36,669 nt of DNA from a virus, in the IMG/VR virus record IMGVR_UViG_3300005617_000141, positions 1-36,669 of that record; one strand, written 5' to 3'. Shown here piece by piece: positions 1 through 7,552 of this stretch. How positions within the stretch are numbered: position 1 is the stretch's first letter; each line of letters opens with the position of its first letter. The position numbers and the translations under genes were made by a program. A model generated the notes under the pieces. It had not been told where the DNA came from, ran no database searches, and saw only the letters and a list, made by a program, of their open reading frames with translations.

Positions 1-1
1 C

Positions 2-124
2 CCTCACACCCTGCGCCTCATCATCGAGCGCGCATACAAGGCGGCGCTGTCTTTCGCGGTGCTGGTTCTGCTCGGACATATCGGATGGTCGGTCGGGACC
101 GTGATCGGGGAGGCGCTGCGGTGA
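2..124 (+). CDS. C-terminal end of a small membrane protein (partial)
   Basis: This reading frame is open from the first bases and ends at TGA 122-124; the start lies outside the window. The visible 40 residues contain one hydrophobic stretch (about residues 14-34, rich in Leu, Val and Gly) that looks like a single transmembrane helix, followed by a short Glu/Arg tail. The stop overlaps a GTG start at 121, the same coupling used by the following genes, so it probably belongs to the same rightward early operon. Function cannot be assigned. Confidence 0.55.
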   Translation, partial: PHTLRLIIERAYKAALSFAVLVLLGHIGWSVGTVIGEALR

Positions 125-303
125 GCCCTCACGATATCCTTAACGGCCCGCATCGCAGCGAGGTCATCGAAGACGGCGGCACTCCGCTCGTTATCAGCGA
201 GCCGCTGCAATTCATTCCGCTTGTCCGCACGTGGGATCGCGAGCGCGGCGTTTTTACCGACCGCGCCTCTCACGGCACAGCCCGCAAAGGGGCTGGGGTA
301 TGA
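121..303 (+). CDS. small hypothetical protein
   Basis: A 60-residue frame starting with GTG at 121, which overlaps the previous stop (GTGA); its own stop overlaps the ATG of the methyltransferase gene at 300. An in-frame ATG at 85 would lie inside the upstream gene and is less likely. The product is soluble, with no membrane segment or recognised motif. I do not recognise the family; the support is the double stop/start coupling. Confidence 0.5.
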   Translation: MSPHDILNGPHRSEVIEDGGTPLVISEPLQFIPLVRTWDRERGVFTDRASHGTARKGAGV

Positions 304-971
304 ACGCGGCCGGAGCAGCTTTCGCGAAAGCCCAAACGGATGACCCGATCAATCGGCATCCTGAGGACTATTACCCAACGCATCCCGGCGCGACCAAGGC
401 GCTGCTTACGGTCGAGCGCTTCGATGGCCCGATCTGGGAGCCGGCTTGCGGCGAAGGTGATATGTCCCGTGTGATCGCGGATGCCGGCTATGACGTCATC
501 AGCTCGGATCTGTTCGATCGAGGCTACGGCGAAACCGGCGTCGACTTCCTCACGGAATGGCAGGCGCGGGCACCGAACATCGTGACCAATCCGCCCTTCA
601 AAGAGGCGAAGATGTTTGTCGATCGCGCGTTGCAGCTGACCAGCGGCAAGGTCGCCATGTTCCTCCGTCTCGCCTTTCTTGAAGGATGCGAGCGCGGGAA
701 GTGGTTTCCTGAAACACCGCTCGCTCGAATCTGGGTCATGTCGCGGCGCGTACCAATGCAGCGGGGCCGGCTGTCCGAGAAGGGCGATGGGCATGGCGTA
801 ATCGCCTTCGCATGGCTTGTTTGGGACCATGCCCATACCGGCGCGCCTTCGCTTGGCTGGCTTGATTGGAAGGACGCCTCGCTTCGCACCAACACGCCCA
901 ACACAAACCACCCCGCATCCAGAGAGACTGAACCAGCTCGGGGTGTGGTGGAAGAACAGCATGGGAGCTGA
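300..971 (+). CDS. phage DNA adenine (N6) methyltransferase-like protein
   Basis: A 223-residue protein with the two hallmarks of class I N6-adenine methyltransferases: an SAM-binding motif I of the form EPACGEGDM at residues 47-55 and a catalytic NPPF at residues 97-100. Small phage enzymes of this kind methylate host-type adenine sites and may shield phage DNA from restriction. No restriction endonuclease gene is next to it, so it looks like an orphan methyltransferase. The ATG at 300 overlaps the previous stop; an upstream in-frame ATG at 231 would run deep into that gene and was not used. The C-terminal 30 residues are polar and probably disordered. The target sequence cannot be read from the protein. 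Confidence 0.82.
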   Translation: MNAAGAAFAKAQTDDPINRHPEDYYPTHPGATKALLTVERFDGPIWEPACGEGDMSRVIADAGYDVISSDLFDRGYGETGVDFLTEWQARAPNIVTNPPFKEAKMFVDRALQLTSGKVAMFLRLAFLEGCERGKWFPETPLARIWVMSRRVPMQRGRLSEKGDGHGVIAFAWLVWDHAHTGAPSLGWLDWKDASLRTNTPNTNHPASRETEPARGVVEEQHGS

Positions 972-975
972 ATAG

Positions 976-1437
976 GTGAAAACACGTACGAACGTCTTTT
1001 GCGCCGCGCAGCCTCTGACTGAAACCCGTTTCGGGGAGTTACTGACCGCTGCATGGGGCAGGGTGCGCGCAAAGCACACCGGGGCGTCCTTCGCGGAAGC
1101 CCTGGGTGTCACCCCGGAAACCGTCGGAAACGCGCTGTCCGGCCGCACGATGCCGAAGGGTCACACCATCTTCAACAGCCTCCGCGCAGACCCGACCGCA
1201 TTGGACGAGGTTGCTGCGCACTACGGCTTCAAGCTGATCCCGCTGAACTCGGACGCCGCCAACGATCTGGCGACCGCCGCCGGGACGATCGAGGCGATGG
1301 GCGCGATGGTCCGGTCGCTGGACGATCACCACCGTGACCACAACGAGACACTCGCGATTGCCCAGCTTCTCCGCCCACATCTGCCGGCGCTGAACGCGAT
1401 CGTGAACCAGGCGGATCAATTGAGGGGTGCAGCATAA
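976..1437 (+). CDS. helix-turn-helix protein, possible early regulator
   Basis: A 153-residue protein starting at GTG 976. Residues about 35-60 (from SFAEALGVTPETVGNALSGR) have the spacing of a helix-turn-helix of the Xre/phage-regulator type: a helix, a glycine turn, then a recognition helix. The C-terminal half is helical and may be for oligomerization. It sits early in the rightward operon, where Cro- or CII-like proteins are encoded, but it is not adjacent to the operator at 36.3 kb. It could be a regulator of the lysis-lysogeny choice or a replication accessory; the sequence alone does not decide. Its TAA overlaps the ATG of the next gene. Confidence 0.6.
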   Translation: MKTRTNVFCAAQPLTETRFGELLTAAWGRVRAKHTGASFAEALGVTPETVGNALSGRTMPKGHTIFNSLRADPTALDEVAAHYGFKLIPLNSDAANDLATAAGTIEAMGAMVRSLDDHHRDHNETLAIAQLLRPHLPALNAIVNQADQLRGAA

Positions 1438-1640
1438 TGTCCGACAATTCATCTTCATCTTCAAGCGGCGTCAGCATCCTCGGATTGCTTGGCGTGCTGT
1501 TCATCGGCCTCAAGCTCACCGGCTTCATTAACTGGTCATGGTGGCTGGTCCTGCTGCCCCTGTACGGCGGCTTTGTCCTGTTCGTGGTGGTCCTTGCGGT
1601 CTGCTTCGGCGTGGGCGTCGTCAGAGCGCTGCGGTCGTGA
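1437..1640 (+). CDS. small two-helix membrane protein
   Basis: A 67-residue protein with a Ser-rich N terminus and two hydrophobic segments (about residues 12-31 and 33-62) around a KLTGFINWSWWLVL core. This resembles the phage proteins often labelled transmembrane Fragile-X-F protein, whose role is unknown. The start overlaps the upstream stop (TAATG) and the stop overlaps a GTG, so it is cotranscribed with its neighbours. Its early position argues against a holin. Confidence 0.65.
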   Translation: MSDNSSSSSSGVSILGLLGVLFIGLKLTGFINWSWWLVLLPLYGGFVLFVVVLAVCFGVGVVRALRS

Positions 1641-1789
1641 AATCCCACCACCTACAGCGCGAGCCGCTGGTCATCCGCTCCCGCGTCGATGGAACGATCT
1701 ACTTCGTCGATGGCGATGTGCTGAACCTCAGAGAGAAGAAATCCGCTGCCAGCGCGAAGGGATGGCGGACACGGCGGGGGCTTAGCTGA
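1637..1789 (+). CDS. small hypothetical protein
   Basis: A 50-residue frame from GTG 1637, overlapping the previous TGA (GTGA). The protein is basic, with an Arg-rich C terminus and a short strand-like core (VDGTIYFVDGDVLNL). No family recognised. The region just after it shows signs of a frame change. Confidence 0.45.
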   Translation: MKSHHLQREPLVIRSRVDGTIYFVDGDVLNLREKKSAASAKGWRTRRGLS

Positions 1790-1868
1790 CGAGATCGCCG
1801 GGCGGGAATGGGCCGCCGCCCGATTGGAAGCGAACGACGGCCCTGCACAGAAGCGAGGAGTTTTATGA
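1762..1868 (+). pseudogene. possible short ORF interrupted at a G5 run
   Basis: From ATG 1762 the frame closes after 7 codons at TAG 1783-1785. One extra G in the run at 1776-1780 would open a frame reading LADEIAGREWAAARLEANDG and on to TGA 1866-1868. That stop overlaps the ATG of the ERF gene at 1865 exactly as ATGA, the coupling used throughout this phage. This suggests a gene of about 35 codons broken by an indel or sequencing error, or using a slippery G run. It could also be chance. Confidence 0.3.
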
Positions 1869-2479
1869 TGGAAATGAGTTCGGATATCAAGGAACTGGCA
1901 ACGGCCTTTTCCAAGGCGCAAGCCACGGTCGAGGGCGCGGCGAAGGACAGCTCCAACCCGCACTTCAAGAACAAGTACGCAGACCTTAGCTCGGTCTGGT
2001 CGGCCTGCCGCGATGCGCTCACCAAAAACGGCCTTTCTGTGGTGCAGTTCCCCGGTGAGCTGATCGACAACCGCATGACCATGACGACGATGCTGATGCA
2101 CTCGTCAGGCCAGTGGATGCGCGAGACGCTTTCGATCCCGCTGAGCAAGGTTGACGCGCAGGGTTATGGCTCGGCAACGACCTACGCCCGCCGCTACGCC
2201 CTTGCCGCAGTTGTCGGCGTATGTCCCGAGGATGATGACGGCAACGCCGCCAGCCAGGGAGCGCCCGCCCGCCAGAACGGTACGCAGCAGCAGGCCCCGC
2301 AAGGTAAGATCACCGCGCAGCAGCGGGTCGAGCTGGAAATGTTGATCAGGGATGTCGGCGCCAGCGAAGGGGCGTTCCTCGATTATATCAAGGTCGAGAA
2401 GCTGGAGGACATCAGGGCCGCCAATTTCGATCAGGCGAAGCGCGCACTTGAGGCGAAGCGCCAGCGGAAGGCCGCGTGA
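1865..2479 (+). CDS. ERF-family single-strand annealing recombinase
   Basis: A 204-residue protein of the ERF superfamily of phage annealing proteins, which pair complementary single strands during recombination or genome circularization. Family features visible are the NPHFKNKYADLSSVW segment near residues 31-45, predicted to form part of the annealing core, and the TYARRYALAAVVGV segment near residues 120-133. The C terminus is Gln-rich and then helical and basic. Start chosen at ATG 1865, 4 bases after a GAGGAG ribosome binding site; an upstream in-frame ATG at 1808 lacks one. It is followed with one-base overlap by a YqaJ exonuclease and then SSB, forming a recombination module. Confidence 0.9.
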   Translation: MMEMSSDIKELATAFSKAQATVEGAAKDSSNPHFKNKYADLSSVWSACRDALTKNGLSVVQFPGELIDNRMTMTTMLMHSSGQWMRETLSIPLSKVDAQGYGSATTYARRYALAAVVGVCPEDDDGNAASQGAPARQNGTQQQAPQGKITAQQRVELEMLIRDVGASEGAFLDYIKVEKLEDIRAANFDQAKRALEAKRQRKAA

Positions 2480-3147
2480 TGGCTACGCAATTCGAACAGG
2501 GAACCGAGGACTGGTTTGCGATCAGGTGTGGCCGGGTGACGGCCTCGCGCGTCGCCGACATCATCGCCAAGACGAAATCGGGGCCAAGCGCGTCGCGGGC
2601 TAACTATGCCGCGCAGCTTGTCGTCGAACGCCTCACGGGCTTTGTCGAACCGTCATTCCAGAACGCGGCGATGCAATGGGGGATCGAGAAGGAGGCCGAG
2701 GCGCGGACTGCCTATTGCTTCCTGGCCGACGCCGCCGTTCTCGAGACCGATTTCGTCCTGCACCCGGAAATCTTCATGGCCGGCGCGTCACCGGACGGGC
2801 TGGTCAATGAGGATGGGCTGGTCGAGATCAAATGTCCCAACAGCGCGACGCATATCGAGACGCTGCGTAACGAGTCCATCCCCGACAAGTATGTCGTGCA
2901 GATGCTCTGGCAGATGGCCTGCACCGGCCGCCAGTGGTGTGATTTCGTCTCTTATGATCCCCGCTTCCCGGAAGCCATGCGGCTGTTCGTCAAGCGCGTC
3001 GAGCGTGACGATACCCGCATAGCCGAACTGGAATTGGCCGTGCGCGAGTTCATCGCAGAGGTCGAGGAAACCTGCGCGGTCCTCAACGCCAAGCACACTC
3101 CCAATCCATATGTCGACGGCAAGATCGTCGATCTTCTGAGGGCCTGA
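2479..3147 (+). CDS. YqaJ-type viral exonuclease (lambda Exo-like)
   Basis: A 222-residue PD-(D/E)XK nuclease. The catalytic signature is clear: Asp106 in SPDGL, then Glu116 and Lys118 in EIKCP, with a preceding Gly-Ile-Glu helix at residues 68-70. In this family the enzyme resects dsDNA ends 5'-3' to give the single strands that the partner annealing protein uses. The ATG overlaps the ERF stop; a GTG three bases upstream is an alternative. Length is typical of phage YqaJ proteins. Confidence 0.9.
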   Translation: MATQFEQGTEDWFAIRCGRVTASRVADIIAKTKSGPSASRANYAAQLVVERLTGFVEPSFQNAAMQWGIEKEAEARTAYCFLADAAVLETDFVLHPEIFMAGASPDGLVNEDGLVEIKCPNSATHIETLRNESIPDKYVVQMLWQMACTGRQWCDFVSYDPRFPEAMRLFVKRVERDDTRIAELELAVREFIAEVEETCAVLNAKHTPNPYVDGKIVDLLRA

Positions 3148-3148
3148 C

Positions 3149-3508
3149 ATGCAATTTATCACCATTACCGGCAATCTGGGCCGCGACGCGGAGTACCGCG
3201 AAACACAGAGTGGCGATCAGGTTTGCTCGCTCAACGTCGGTGTAAAGCAGGGCTGGGGCGACAAGGCCAAAACCAACTGGTTCCGCGTTTCCGTCTGGGG
3301 CAAGCGCGCCAAGTCGATCGGCGACAATTGTTTCAAGGGAATGCTCGTCACCGCCGTCGGGGAACTGACGATCGGCGAATATGATGGCAAGCCACAATAT
3401 GAGGTTCGCGCCTCTGATGTGGCTTTCCAGCCCCGCCAAGGCGGTCAGAAGGCCGCTCAGGACGACCGCGCGTCTGGTTGGGGCGATGACGGGGACGCGC
3501 CCTTCTGA
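3149..3508 (+). CDS. ssb: single-stranded DNA-binding protein
   Basis: A 119-residue SSB with an OB fold: the start ITITGNLGRDAEYRETQSG, the core NWFRVSVWGKRA and a following GELTIGEYDG strand pair match bacterial and phage SSBs. The C terminus is acidic and ends DDGDAPF, close to the conserved DDDIPF tip that recruits repair and replication partners. A GAGGG ribosome binding site precedes ATG 3149. Together with the two genes upstream it protects and channels single strands during recombination and replication. Confidence 0.93.
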   Translation: MQFITITGNLGRDAEYRETQSGDQVCSLNVGVKQGWGDKAKTNWFRVSVWGKRAKSIGDNCFKGMLVTAVGELTIGEYDGKPQYEVRASDVAFQPRQGGQKAAQDDRASGWGDDGDAPF

Positions 3509-3849
3509 TGCCGCTCCCCGCTCGCCTCAAAGAAGATCACTTCAAGCCCAAGGCCCGCGTGCGCTCAACCGCGCACCGGGATTGGGTAAGGGACCACTTT
3601 TGCTGCGTCGATGGATGCCAGCAGATGCCGATCGAGGTTGCCCACATCAACCGGGCATCGACGCGCGGCATAGGCGAGAAATCGAGCGACGCTTTCACGA
3701 TCAGTCTCTGCCGAGACCATCATTCCGAATCCCACCGTGGCGAGAAGACGTTCGCTGCCAAGTACGGGCTCGATCTGCTCGACCTGGCGCACGAGTTCTA
3801 CCGCCGCTCCCCGCACCGCCAGAAACTGGATGACCCTTACAATGGCTAG
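3508..3849 (+). CDS. HNH-like / DUF968-type putative nuclease
   Basis: A 113-residue protein. It has Cys pairs (FCCVDGC, residues 31-37), a following EVAHINRASTRGIG and then SLCRDHHSESH (residues 66-76). This is the Cys/His arrangement of the small HNH-type phage proteins grouped with DUF968. Such proteins are usually placed in recombination modules, as here after SSB. Zinc binding by the CxxxxC and C..HH residues is likely; nuclease activity is inferred only. Start TGATG overlaps the SSB stop. Confidence 0.65.
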   Translation: MPLPARLKEDHFKPKARVRSTAHRDWVRDHFCCVDGCQQMPIEVAHINRASTRGIGEKSSDAFTISLCRDHHSESHRGEKTFAAKYGLDLLDLAHEFYRRSPHRQKLDDPYNG

Positions 3850-4192
3850 TCTGTCTGTCGTTTCCGAACATGCCATGGACCGCGCCATCGACGAAGCCGA
3901 ACGGCTGTTCGTCGATGCCGGCCGGGCGAAGGTTCAGGCTGAGGCAATGGACCTGCGCCGCAAGCGGGTCCGTGCTGTCCTGTTCGTCAAATACAAGGCC
4001 GATGGCAACGCTGCCGGCGCATCGGAACAGATGGCCGAAGCCGATACAGAATATGCGCTAGCCTGCGATGAATGGGAGAAGGCCGCCACGACTGCCGAGG
4101 TTCTGCGCGCGCAGGCGGAGGCAAAACGGCTCCGGTTCGAGGCGTGGAGAACCCAAAGCGCGACAGCCCGCGCACAGATGAACCTGCGGTGA
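3842..4192 (+). CDS. coiled-coil hypothetical protein
   Basis: A 116-residue Ala/Glu/Arg-rich, almost wholly helical protein, likely an elongated coiled coil (residues about 12-110). ATG 3842 overlaps the end of the preceding gene by 8 bases; the longer frame upstream lies inside that gene. No family recognised. Its place between recombination and replication genes suggests an accessory role, without direct evidence. Confidence 0.6.
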   Translation: MASLSVVSEHAMDRAIDEAERLFVDAGRAKVQAEAMDLRRKRVRAVLFVKYKADGNAAGASEQMAEADTEYALACDEWEKAATTAEVLRAQAEAKRLRFEAWRTQSATARAQMNLR

Positions 4193-4377
4193 TGGCTATG
4201 AAATTCCTGCCGCGCCAAAGAGCCGCCCGGTCATCGCCCACACTCGACGCTTTCGCCGACCTGATCGCCGATGGCATCGCCCCGCGCGACGCCGCCGAGC
4301 AGATCGGAAAACGTCGTGCCTATGGCGATCTTCTCATGGTCAAGCTTCGTCAGCGGTTGGGGCCGCAGGCGATATGA
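4192..4377 (+). CDS. small helical hypothetical protein
   Basis: A 61-residue basic protein beginning at ATG 4192 (TGATG overlap). Residues about 19-52 (LDAFADLIADGIAPRDAAEQIG) could form a helix-turn-helix like those that select sites in small phage DNA-binding proteins, so DNA binding is possible but unproven. Its end overlaps the next start (ATGA). Confidence 0.55.
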   Translation: MAMKFLPRQRAARSSPTLDAFADLIADGIAPRDAAEQIGKRRAYGDLLMVKLRQRLGPQAI

Positions 4378-4661
4378 GCGGCACATTCCGCTGCGGCCAT
4401 CCGCGCACACCCGAGAACATCAAGAAATTCTCCAGCACGAGAGGCGAGCGCTGCGCCACCTGTTACAAGGATGCTATCGATCGCTATCGGCTGTCTCATC
4501 ACACCAAGGCCAGGCCGGGTAGGCCGCAGAAGTATTTCAGCGAAGCCGCCATAGCGCACACCCCGGAGGACATCGCCTATCGCGAGATGGTGACGCGCGG
4601 GACCGAGATGCTTGGCGCTGCGGTCGACAAGTTGGCCCGCAAGATGCGGAGGGCGGCATGA
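4374..4661 (+). CDS. small zinc-finger-like hypothetical protein
   Basis: A 95-residue protein starting at ATG 4374 (ATGA overlap). Its N terminus has Cys7 and His9 in FRCGHPRT and a CATC pair 25 residues later (ERCATCYK), a plausible zinc site. The rest is helical and basic. In phages such proteins lie among replication genes and may bind nucleic acid; the exact function is unknown. Confidence 0.6.
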   Translation: MSGTFRCGHPRTPENIKKFSSTRGERCATCYKDAIDRYRLSHHTKARPGRPQKYFSEAAIAHTPEDIAYREMVTRGTEMLGAAVDKLARKMRRAA

Positions 4662-4969
4662 AGGTTATGCTGTTCGAACGCAACATGCTGGCACTTCACA
4701 GTGCGATTGCGCATGCGACAGGTGTCCCGACCCGCGATCTTGTCGGCCGCGCTCGGCACCGTGAAGCGGTAGAGGCCCGTTTTGCGGCGTTTCTCGTGCT
4801 CCGCGAGCGCACAATTGCCGATCGCCCGATGTCCACAACCCGTATTGGCCGGGTGTTCAACCGCGACCATTCTACGGTCATCGACGGATTGAAGAGGGCC
4901 AGGGACCTGATGGCCGACCCGGCATTCGCAGCGACATACGACCGCGTCAAGCAAGCACTGGGGACATAG
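4658..4969 (+). CDS. DnaA domain IV-like DNA-binding protein
   Basis: A 103-residue protein that corresponds to the C-terminal DNA-binding domain of the initiator DnaA without its ATPase. The signature is FNRDHSTVIDGLKRA (residues 67-81), matching the GRDHTTVxHA box that reads DnaA boxes in bacteria. The upstream helices, with a GVPTRDLVGRARHREAVEARF pattern, fit the basic helices of the same domain. It might mark the phage origin, or compete with host DnaA at its boxes. No cluster of consensus DnaA boxes was found in the window by eye. Confidence 0.75.
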   Translation: MKVMLFERNMLALHSAIAHATGVPTRDLVGRARHREAVEARFAAFLVLRERTIADRPMSTTRIGRVFNRDHSTVIDGLKRARDLMADPAFAATYDRVKQALGT

Positions 4970-4974
4970 ACACC

Positions 4975-5322
4975 ATGGGGGGCGACATCATCCTGCCTTG
5001 GCCGCCGAAGGAATTGAGCCCGAACGCTCGGGTTCATTTCCACACCCGCGCCAGCCATGCCCGCTCATATCGGGAATCCGCCTATTGGCTGACCCGCGCC
5101 AGCGATGTGATCGCTCCGGGCGATGGCGATATAGTGCTGCGTCTCGACTTCTACCCCCCCGACGCCCGCAAGCGCGATCTGGATAATATGCTCGCCAGTG
5201 CCAAGGCTGGGCTGGACGGGCTCGCCGACGCGCTGTGCGTCAATGACCAGCGGTTTGCTCTGCACCTTCACCGCCATGCACCCCGGAAGGGCGGCGCGGT
5301 CATCGTGAGTATCGAGAGATGA
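4975..5322 (+). CDS. rusA: RusA-family Holliday junction resolvase
   Basis: A 115-residue protein of the RusA endonuclease family, which cuts four-way junctions made by recombination. The catalytic centre is visible as RDLDN (Asp68 and Asp70), Lys77 and Asp91, with the usual N-terminal PWPPKELSPNARVHF strand. Length fits the family. In the phage it probably clears branched intermediates before packaging, working after ERF and YqaJ. The gene starts 6 bases after the DnaA-like gene; its stop contains an ATGA that could start a longer version of the next gene. Confidence 0.88.
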   Translation: MGGDIILPWPPKELSPNARVHFHTRASHARSYRESAYWLTRASDVIAPGDGDIVLRLDFYPPDARKRDLDNMLASAKAGLDGLADALCVNDQRFALHLHRHAPRKGGAVIVSIER

Positions 5323-5399
5323 AATTCGCCGGAGCGGTTTGGGCCGCGCTCCGAGGAACGCGAAGCACGGCCCGCCACACAACGAATGGAGAATCTATC

Positions 5400-6272
5400 A
5401 TGGTAAGCCTGTTGAAGAAAGTATCCAACGCCCCGACCGGGGTTCCGTTCGCAACCATGCACTGGCTGGAGGAGGCTGTGCGTCGAGGCCAAGAGACGGT
5501 TTACACCGATCGCGTCGTCATAACGCCTGGCGTCGCGGCTGAAATTCTTAATCGAAACCCCGACAATCGCAACTTGAGCCCGACCAAGGCAGAGCACTAC
5601 GCTTTGGATATGGCGGCGGGCCGCTGGTCAGAAAATGGCGAGACGATCATCGTTTCAAAAGATGGCCTTTTGAATGACGGCCAGCACCGGATGCAGGCCC
5701 TGATTGATGCCAATGTCTCGCTTCCGTTCCTGTTCGTTTTCGGCGTCGATCGATCGACCCGCACAACCGTCGATCAGGGGCGCGCGCGCTCTGCTGGTGA
5801 CTATCTCAGCATGGGCGGTACTCAATACGCGAAAAACGCATCTACGGCGGCGAAATGGATCATCGCCTATGAGCGCAGCGATGGCCGCAGCATCAGCCAG
5901 CGCGCCAAAATTACCAATGCCGAAATCGTCGCGCGCGTGCGGGCCGATCCAGAAATCGTCGCCTCGTGCGCCTTCGCATTCCATGATTATATGGCGTATC
6001 GGAGCCTGTTCAGCCTGACCACGATGGCGGTTTGCCATTATATCCTGTCGGAGGTCGATAAGGACGACGCGAAGGCTTATCTGAGCGAAGTCGCTGTCGG
6101 CGAAAATATCAAGCGGGGCGATCCGGCCTTTGCTGTGCGCGCGGCCTTCCTCTCGGCAAACAAGGAACGCCAGGAGGGCGTGGAGATCATTCTCCACGGA
6201 TGGAACGCATGGCGCCAAGGCAGGCCGCTAAAGGTAGCAAAGTCCTACGGCTCCCTGCCGGCGCTGATCTAA
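5400..6272 (+). CDS. DGQHR-motif, ParB-like fold protein
   Basis: A 290-residue protein containing the motif LNDGQHRMQAL (DGQHR at residues 93-97). This motif is shared by DndB-type regulators and ParB/sulfiredoxin-fold phage proteins. Around it lie a GRWSENGETIIVSKDG strand pair and a downstream TTVDQGRARSAGDYL segment. The C-terminal half is helical. It is followed by a second ParB-like protein, so the two may act together. Start chosen at ATG 5400 because GGAG at 5388-5391 is well placed; an in-frame ATG at 5319 overlapping the RusA stop would add 27 unusual residues and is the alternative. The biochemical role is not known. Confidence 0.65.
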   Translation: MVSLLKKVSNAPTGVPFATMHWLEEAVRRGQETVYTDRVVITPGVAAEILNRNPDNRNLSPTKAEHYALDMAAGRWSENGETIIVSKDGLLNDGQHRMQALIDANVSLPFLFVFGVDRSTRTTVDQGRARSAGDYLSMGGTQYAKNASTAAKWIIAYERSDGRSISQRAKITNAEIVARVRADPEIVASCAFAFHDYMAYRSLFSLTTMAVCHYILSEVDKDDAKAYLSEVAVGENIKRGDPAFAVRAAFLSANKERQEGVEIILHGWNAWRQGRPLKVAKSYGSLPALI

Positions 6273-6275
6273 GCC

Positions 6276-6965
6276 ATGAAGACCATCGCCCTATCGCCGG
6301 AGGATATAGAGGTTGGGGAGCGCCATCGTGCGCTCTCCGCTTCGGCGGTCGATCACCTCGCCAAATCCATGGCCGACATAGGACTCAGGCAACCCATCAC
6401 GATCCGGGTGATGGATGAAATGATCGTGGAAGGTCGCCTTACGTCTGGGGTGCCGGTGCTCGTCGCCGGACATCACCGGCTTGCCGCCGCTAAGCAACTC
6501 GGGTGGCCCCATATCGACTGTATCGAGGTCGATGACGACGCGATCAGCGCGGAGCTGTGGGAGATCGCGGAGAACCTTCACCGGCACGACCTGACGAAGG
6601 AGCAGCGGGACGAGCACATCCGTCGCTATGCTGAATTGATTGAGCAGCGGAAATCGTTGGTGCCGCAAAATGCTGCACCAACGGATCTGCGTAGCGATGG
6701 CCGGCGCAAAGGCCCTCAGCACGAGAAGGGAACTGCCCGCCTGATCGCGGACGAAACAGGCCTTAGCGTCGATACTGTGCGCCGCGCGCTCAATCCTGCG
6801 CCCATCCCGATAAAGCCCGCCCAGCCTGCGGAGAGCGAAGCGGAGGCTATAATCCGGGAAGCCAATGCCATCGTCTCGGCATGGAACCGCGCCCGGCAAG
6901 AGGCTCGTGATCTGGCTCTTGAGCAGATCGACACGCCTGTTTTCGACCGGACCCGCGCGGCATGA
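6276..6965 (+). CDS. ParB-like N-terminal domain protein
   Basis: A 229-residue protein with a ParB/Srx-type N-terminal domain. It opens with IALSPEDIEVGERHR and has GHHRLAAAKQLGW at residues 65-77, corresponding to the GEHRxxAA (CTPase/nucleotide) box of ParB. Next come AENLHRHDLTKEQRDEH, a typical ParB helix, and LIADETGLSVDTVRRAL, a helix-turn-helix. Known relatives include partition proteins and phage transcription or nuclease proteins. No ParA gene was found, so partition is unlikely; DNA binding is likely. Confidence 0.75.
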   Translation: MKTIALSPEDIEVGERHRALSASAVDHLAKSMADIGLRQPITIRVMDEMIVEGRLTSGVPVLVAGHHRLAAAKQLGWPHIDCIEVDDDAISAELWEIAENLHRHDLTKEQRDEHIRRYAELIEQRKSLVPQNAAPTDLRSDGRRKGPQHEKGTARLIADETGLSVDTVRRALNPAPIPIKPAQPAESEAEAIIREANAIVSAWNRARQEARDLALEQIDTPVFDRTRAA

Positions 6966-7552
6966 ACGACGCGCTGCTTCAAGAGCTATTGGATGCTGGC
7001 ACGCCGCCCCTGCTTGTCGCCAAGGTGGCGGCTGAGATCGCGCGTGCCAGCGCCGCCAATGATATTCTTGAGCAGCGTCGCGCCAACGAGCGTGAGCGTA
7101 AAGCCCGCGCCCGGTCACGTGAAGTCACGGGACAGCACGTGACGGCACGGGACAGTGCGGACACACCCCTTTCCCTTTCCCCCAATGAAAATAATTCTAA
7201 CCCCCATACCCATACCCCCGTGAGTAAACCCCGCGCGCGTAAGGGCTGGCCTGTCCCTGATGGGGTTGAGGCTGGGCAGTGGGAGGCGTTCTGCCGGCAG
7301 CGGAAGAAGCCGCTCAACGATCACGCATACCAACTTTTGACCGGGAAGCTTTTGAGCATGGCCCGCGACGGATGGCCGCCAGGCGAGATGATAGACCTCG
7401 CGATTGAACGCGGATGGGAAACCGTTTTTGCCCCGAAGGAATTTCGCAATGTTGAACGCTTCCGAGACCCGAGAAATGGCAGAACGCCGGCAAGCGGCTC
7501 CAGCATCCTCGAACGCCTTGATTCCGACGACTTTGCAGCCGGCATCGCCTAG
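6962..7552 (+). CDS. putative replisome organizer / DnaT-like protein
   Basis: A 196-residue protein with three parts: a helical N terminus ending in a basic Arg-rich run (residues 37-56), a polar linker with a Pro-Thr-His stretch, and a C-terminal domain. The last reads WEAFCRQRKKPLNDHAYQLL and then MIDLAIERGWETVFAP. This C-terminal pattern recurs at the ends of phage replication proteins of the O/DnaT type, where it helps load the replicative helicase. The family call is by resemblance only. ATG 6962 overlaps the ParB stop. Confidence 0.5.
   Translation: MNDALLQELLDAGTPPLLVAKVAAEIARASAANDILEQRRANERERKARARSREVTGQHVTARDSADTPLSLSPNENNSNPHTHTPVSKPRARKGWPVPDGVEAGQWEAFCRQRKKPLNDHAYQLLTGKLLSMARDGWPPGEMIDLAIERGWETVFAPKEFRNVERFRDPRNGRTPASGSSILERLDSDDFAAGIA

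Noticed and set aside
270-1148. Long leftward frame of 292 codons
   Set aside because: It lies antisense to the methyltransferase and HTH genes, shows no recognisable domain and is typical of GC-rich shadow frames.
1800-1821. GGGCGG/CCGCCC hairpin as terminator
   Set aside because: No T run follows and the region probably belongs to a coding frame.
5319-5399. N-terminal extension of the DGQHR protein from ATG 5319
   Set aside because: The added residues look non-coding, include a hairpin (GGAGCG/CGCTCC), and a better ribosome binding site precedes ATG 5400.
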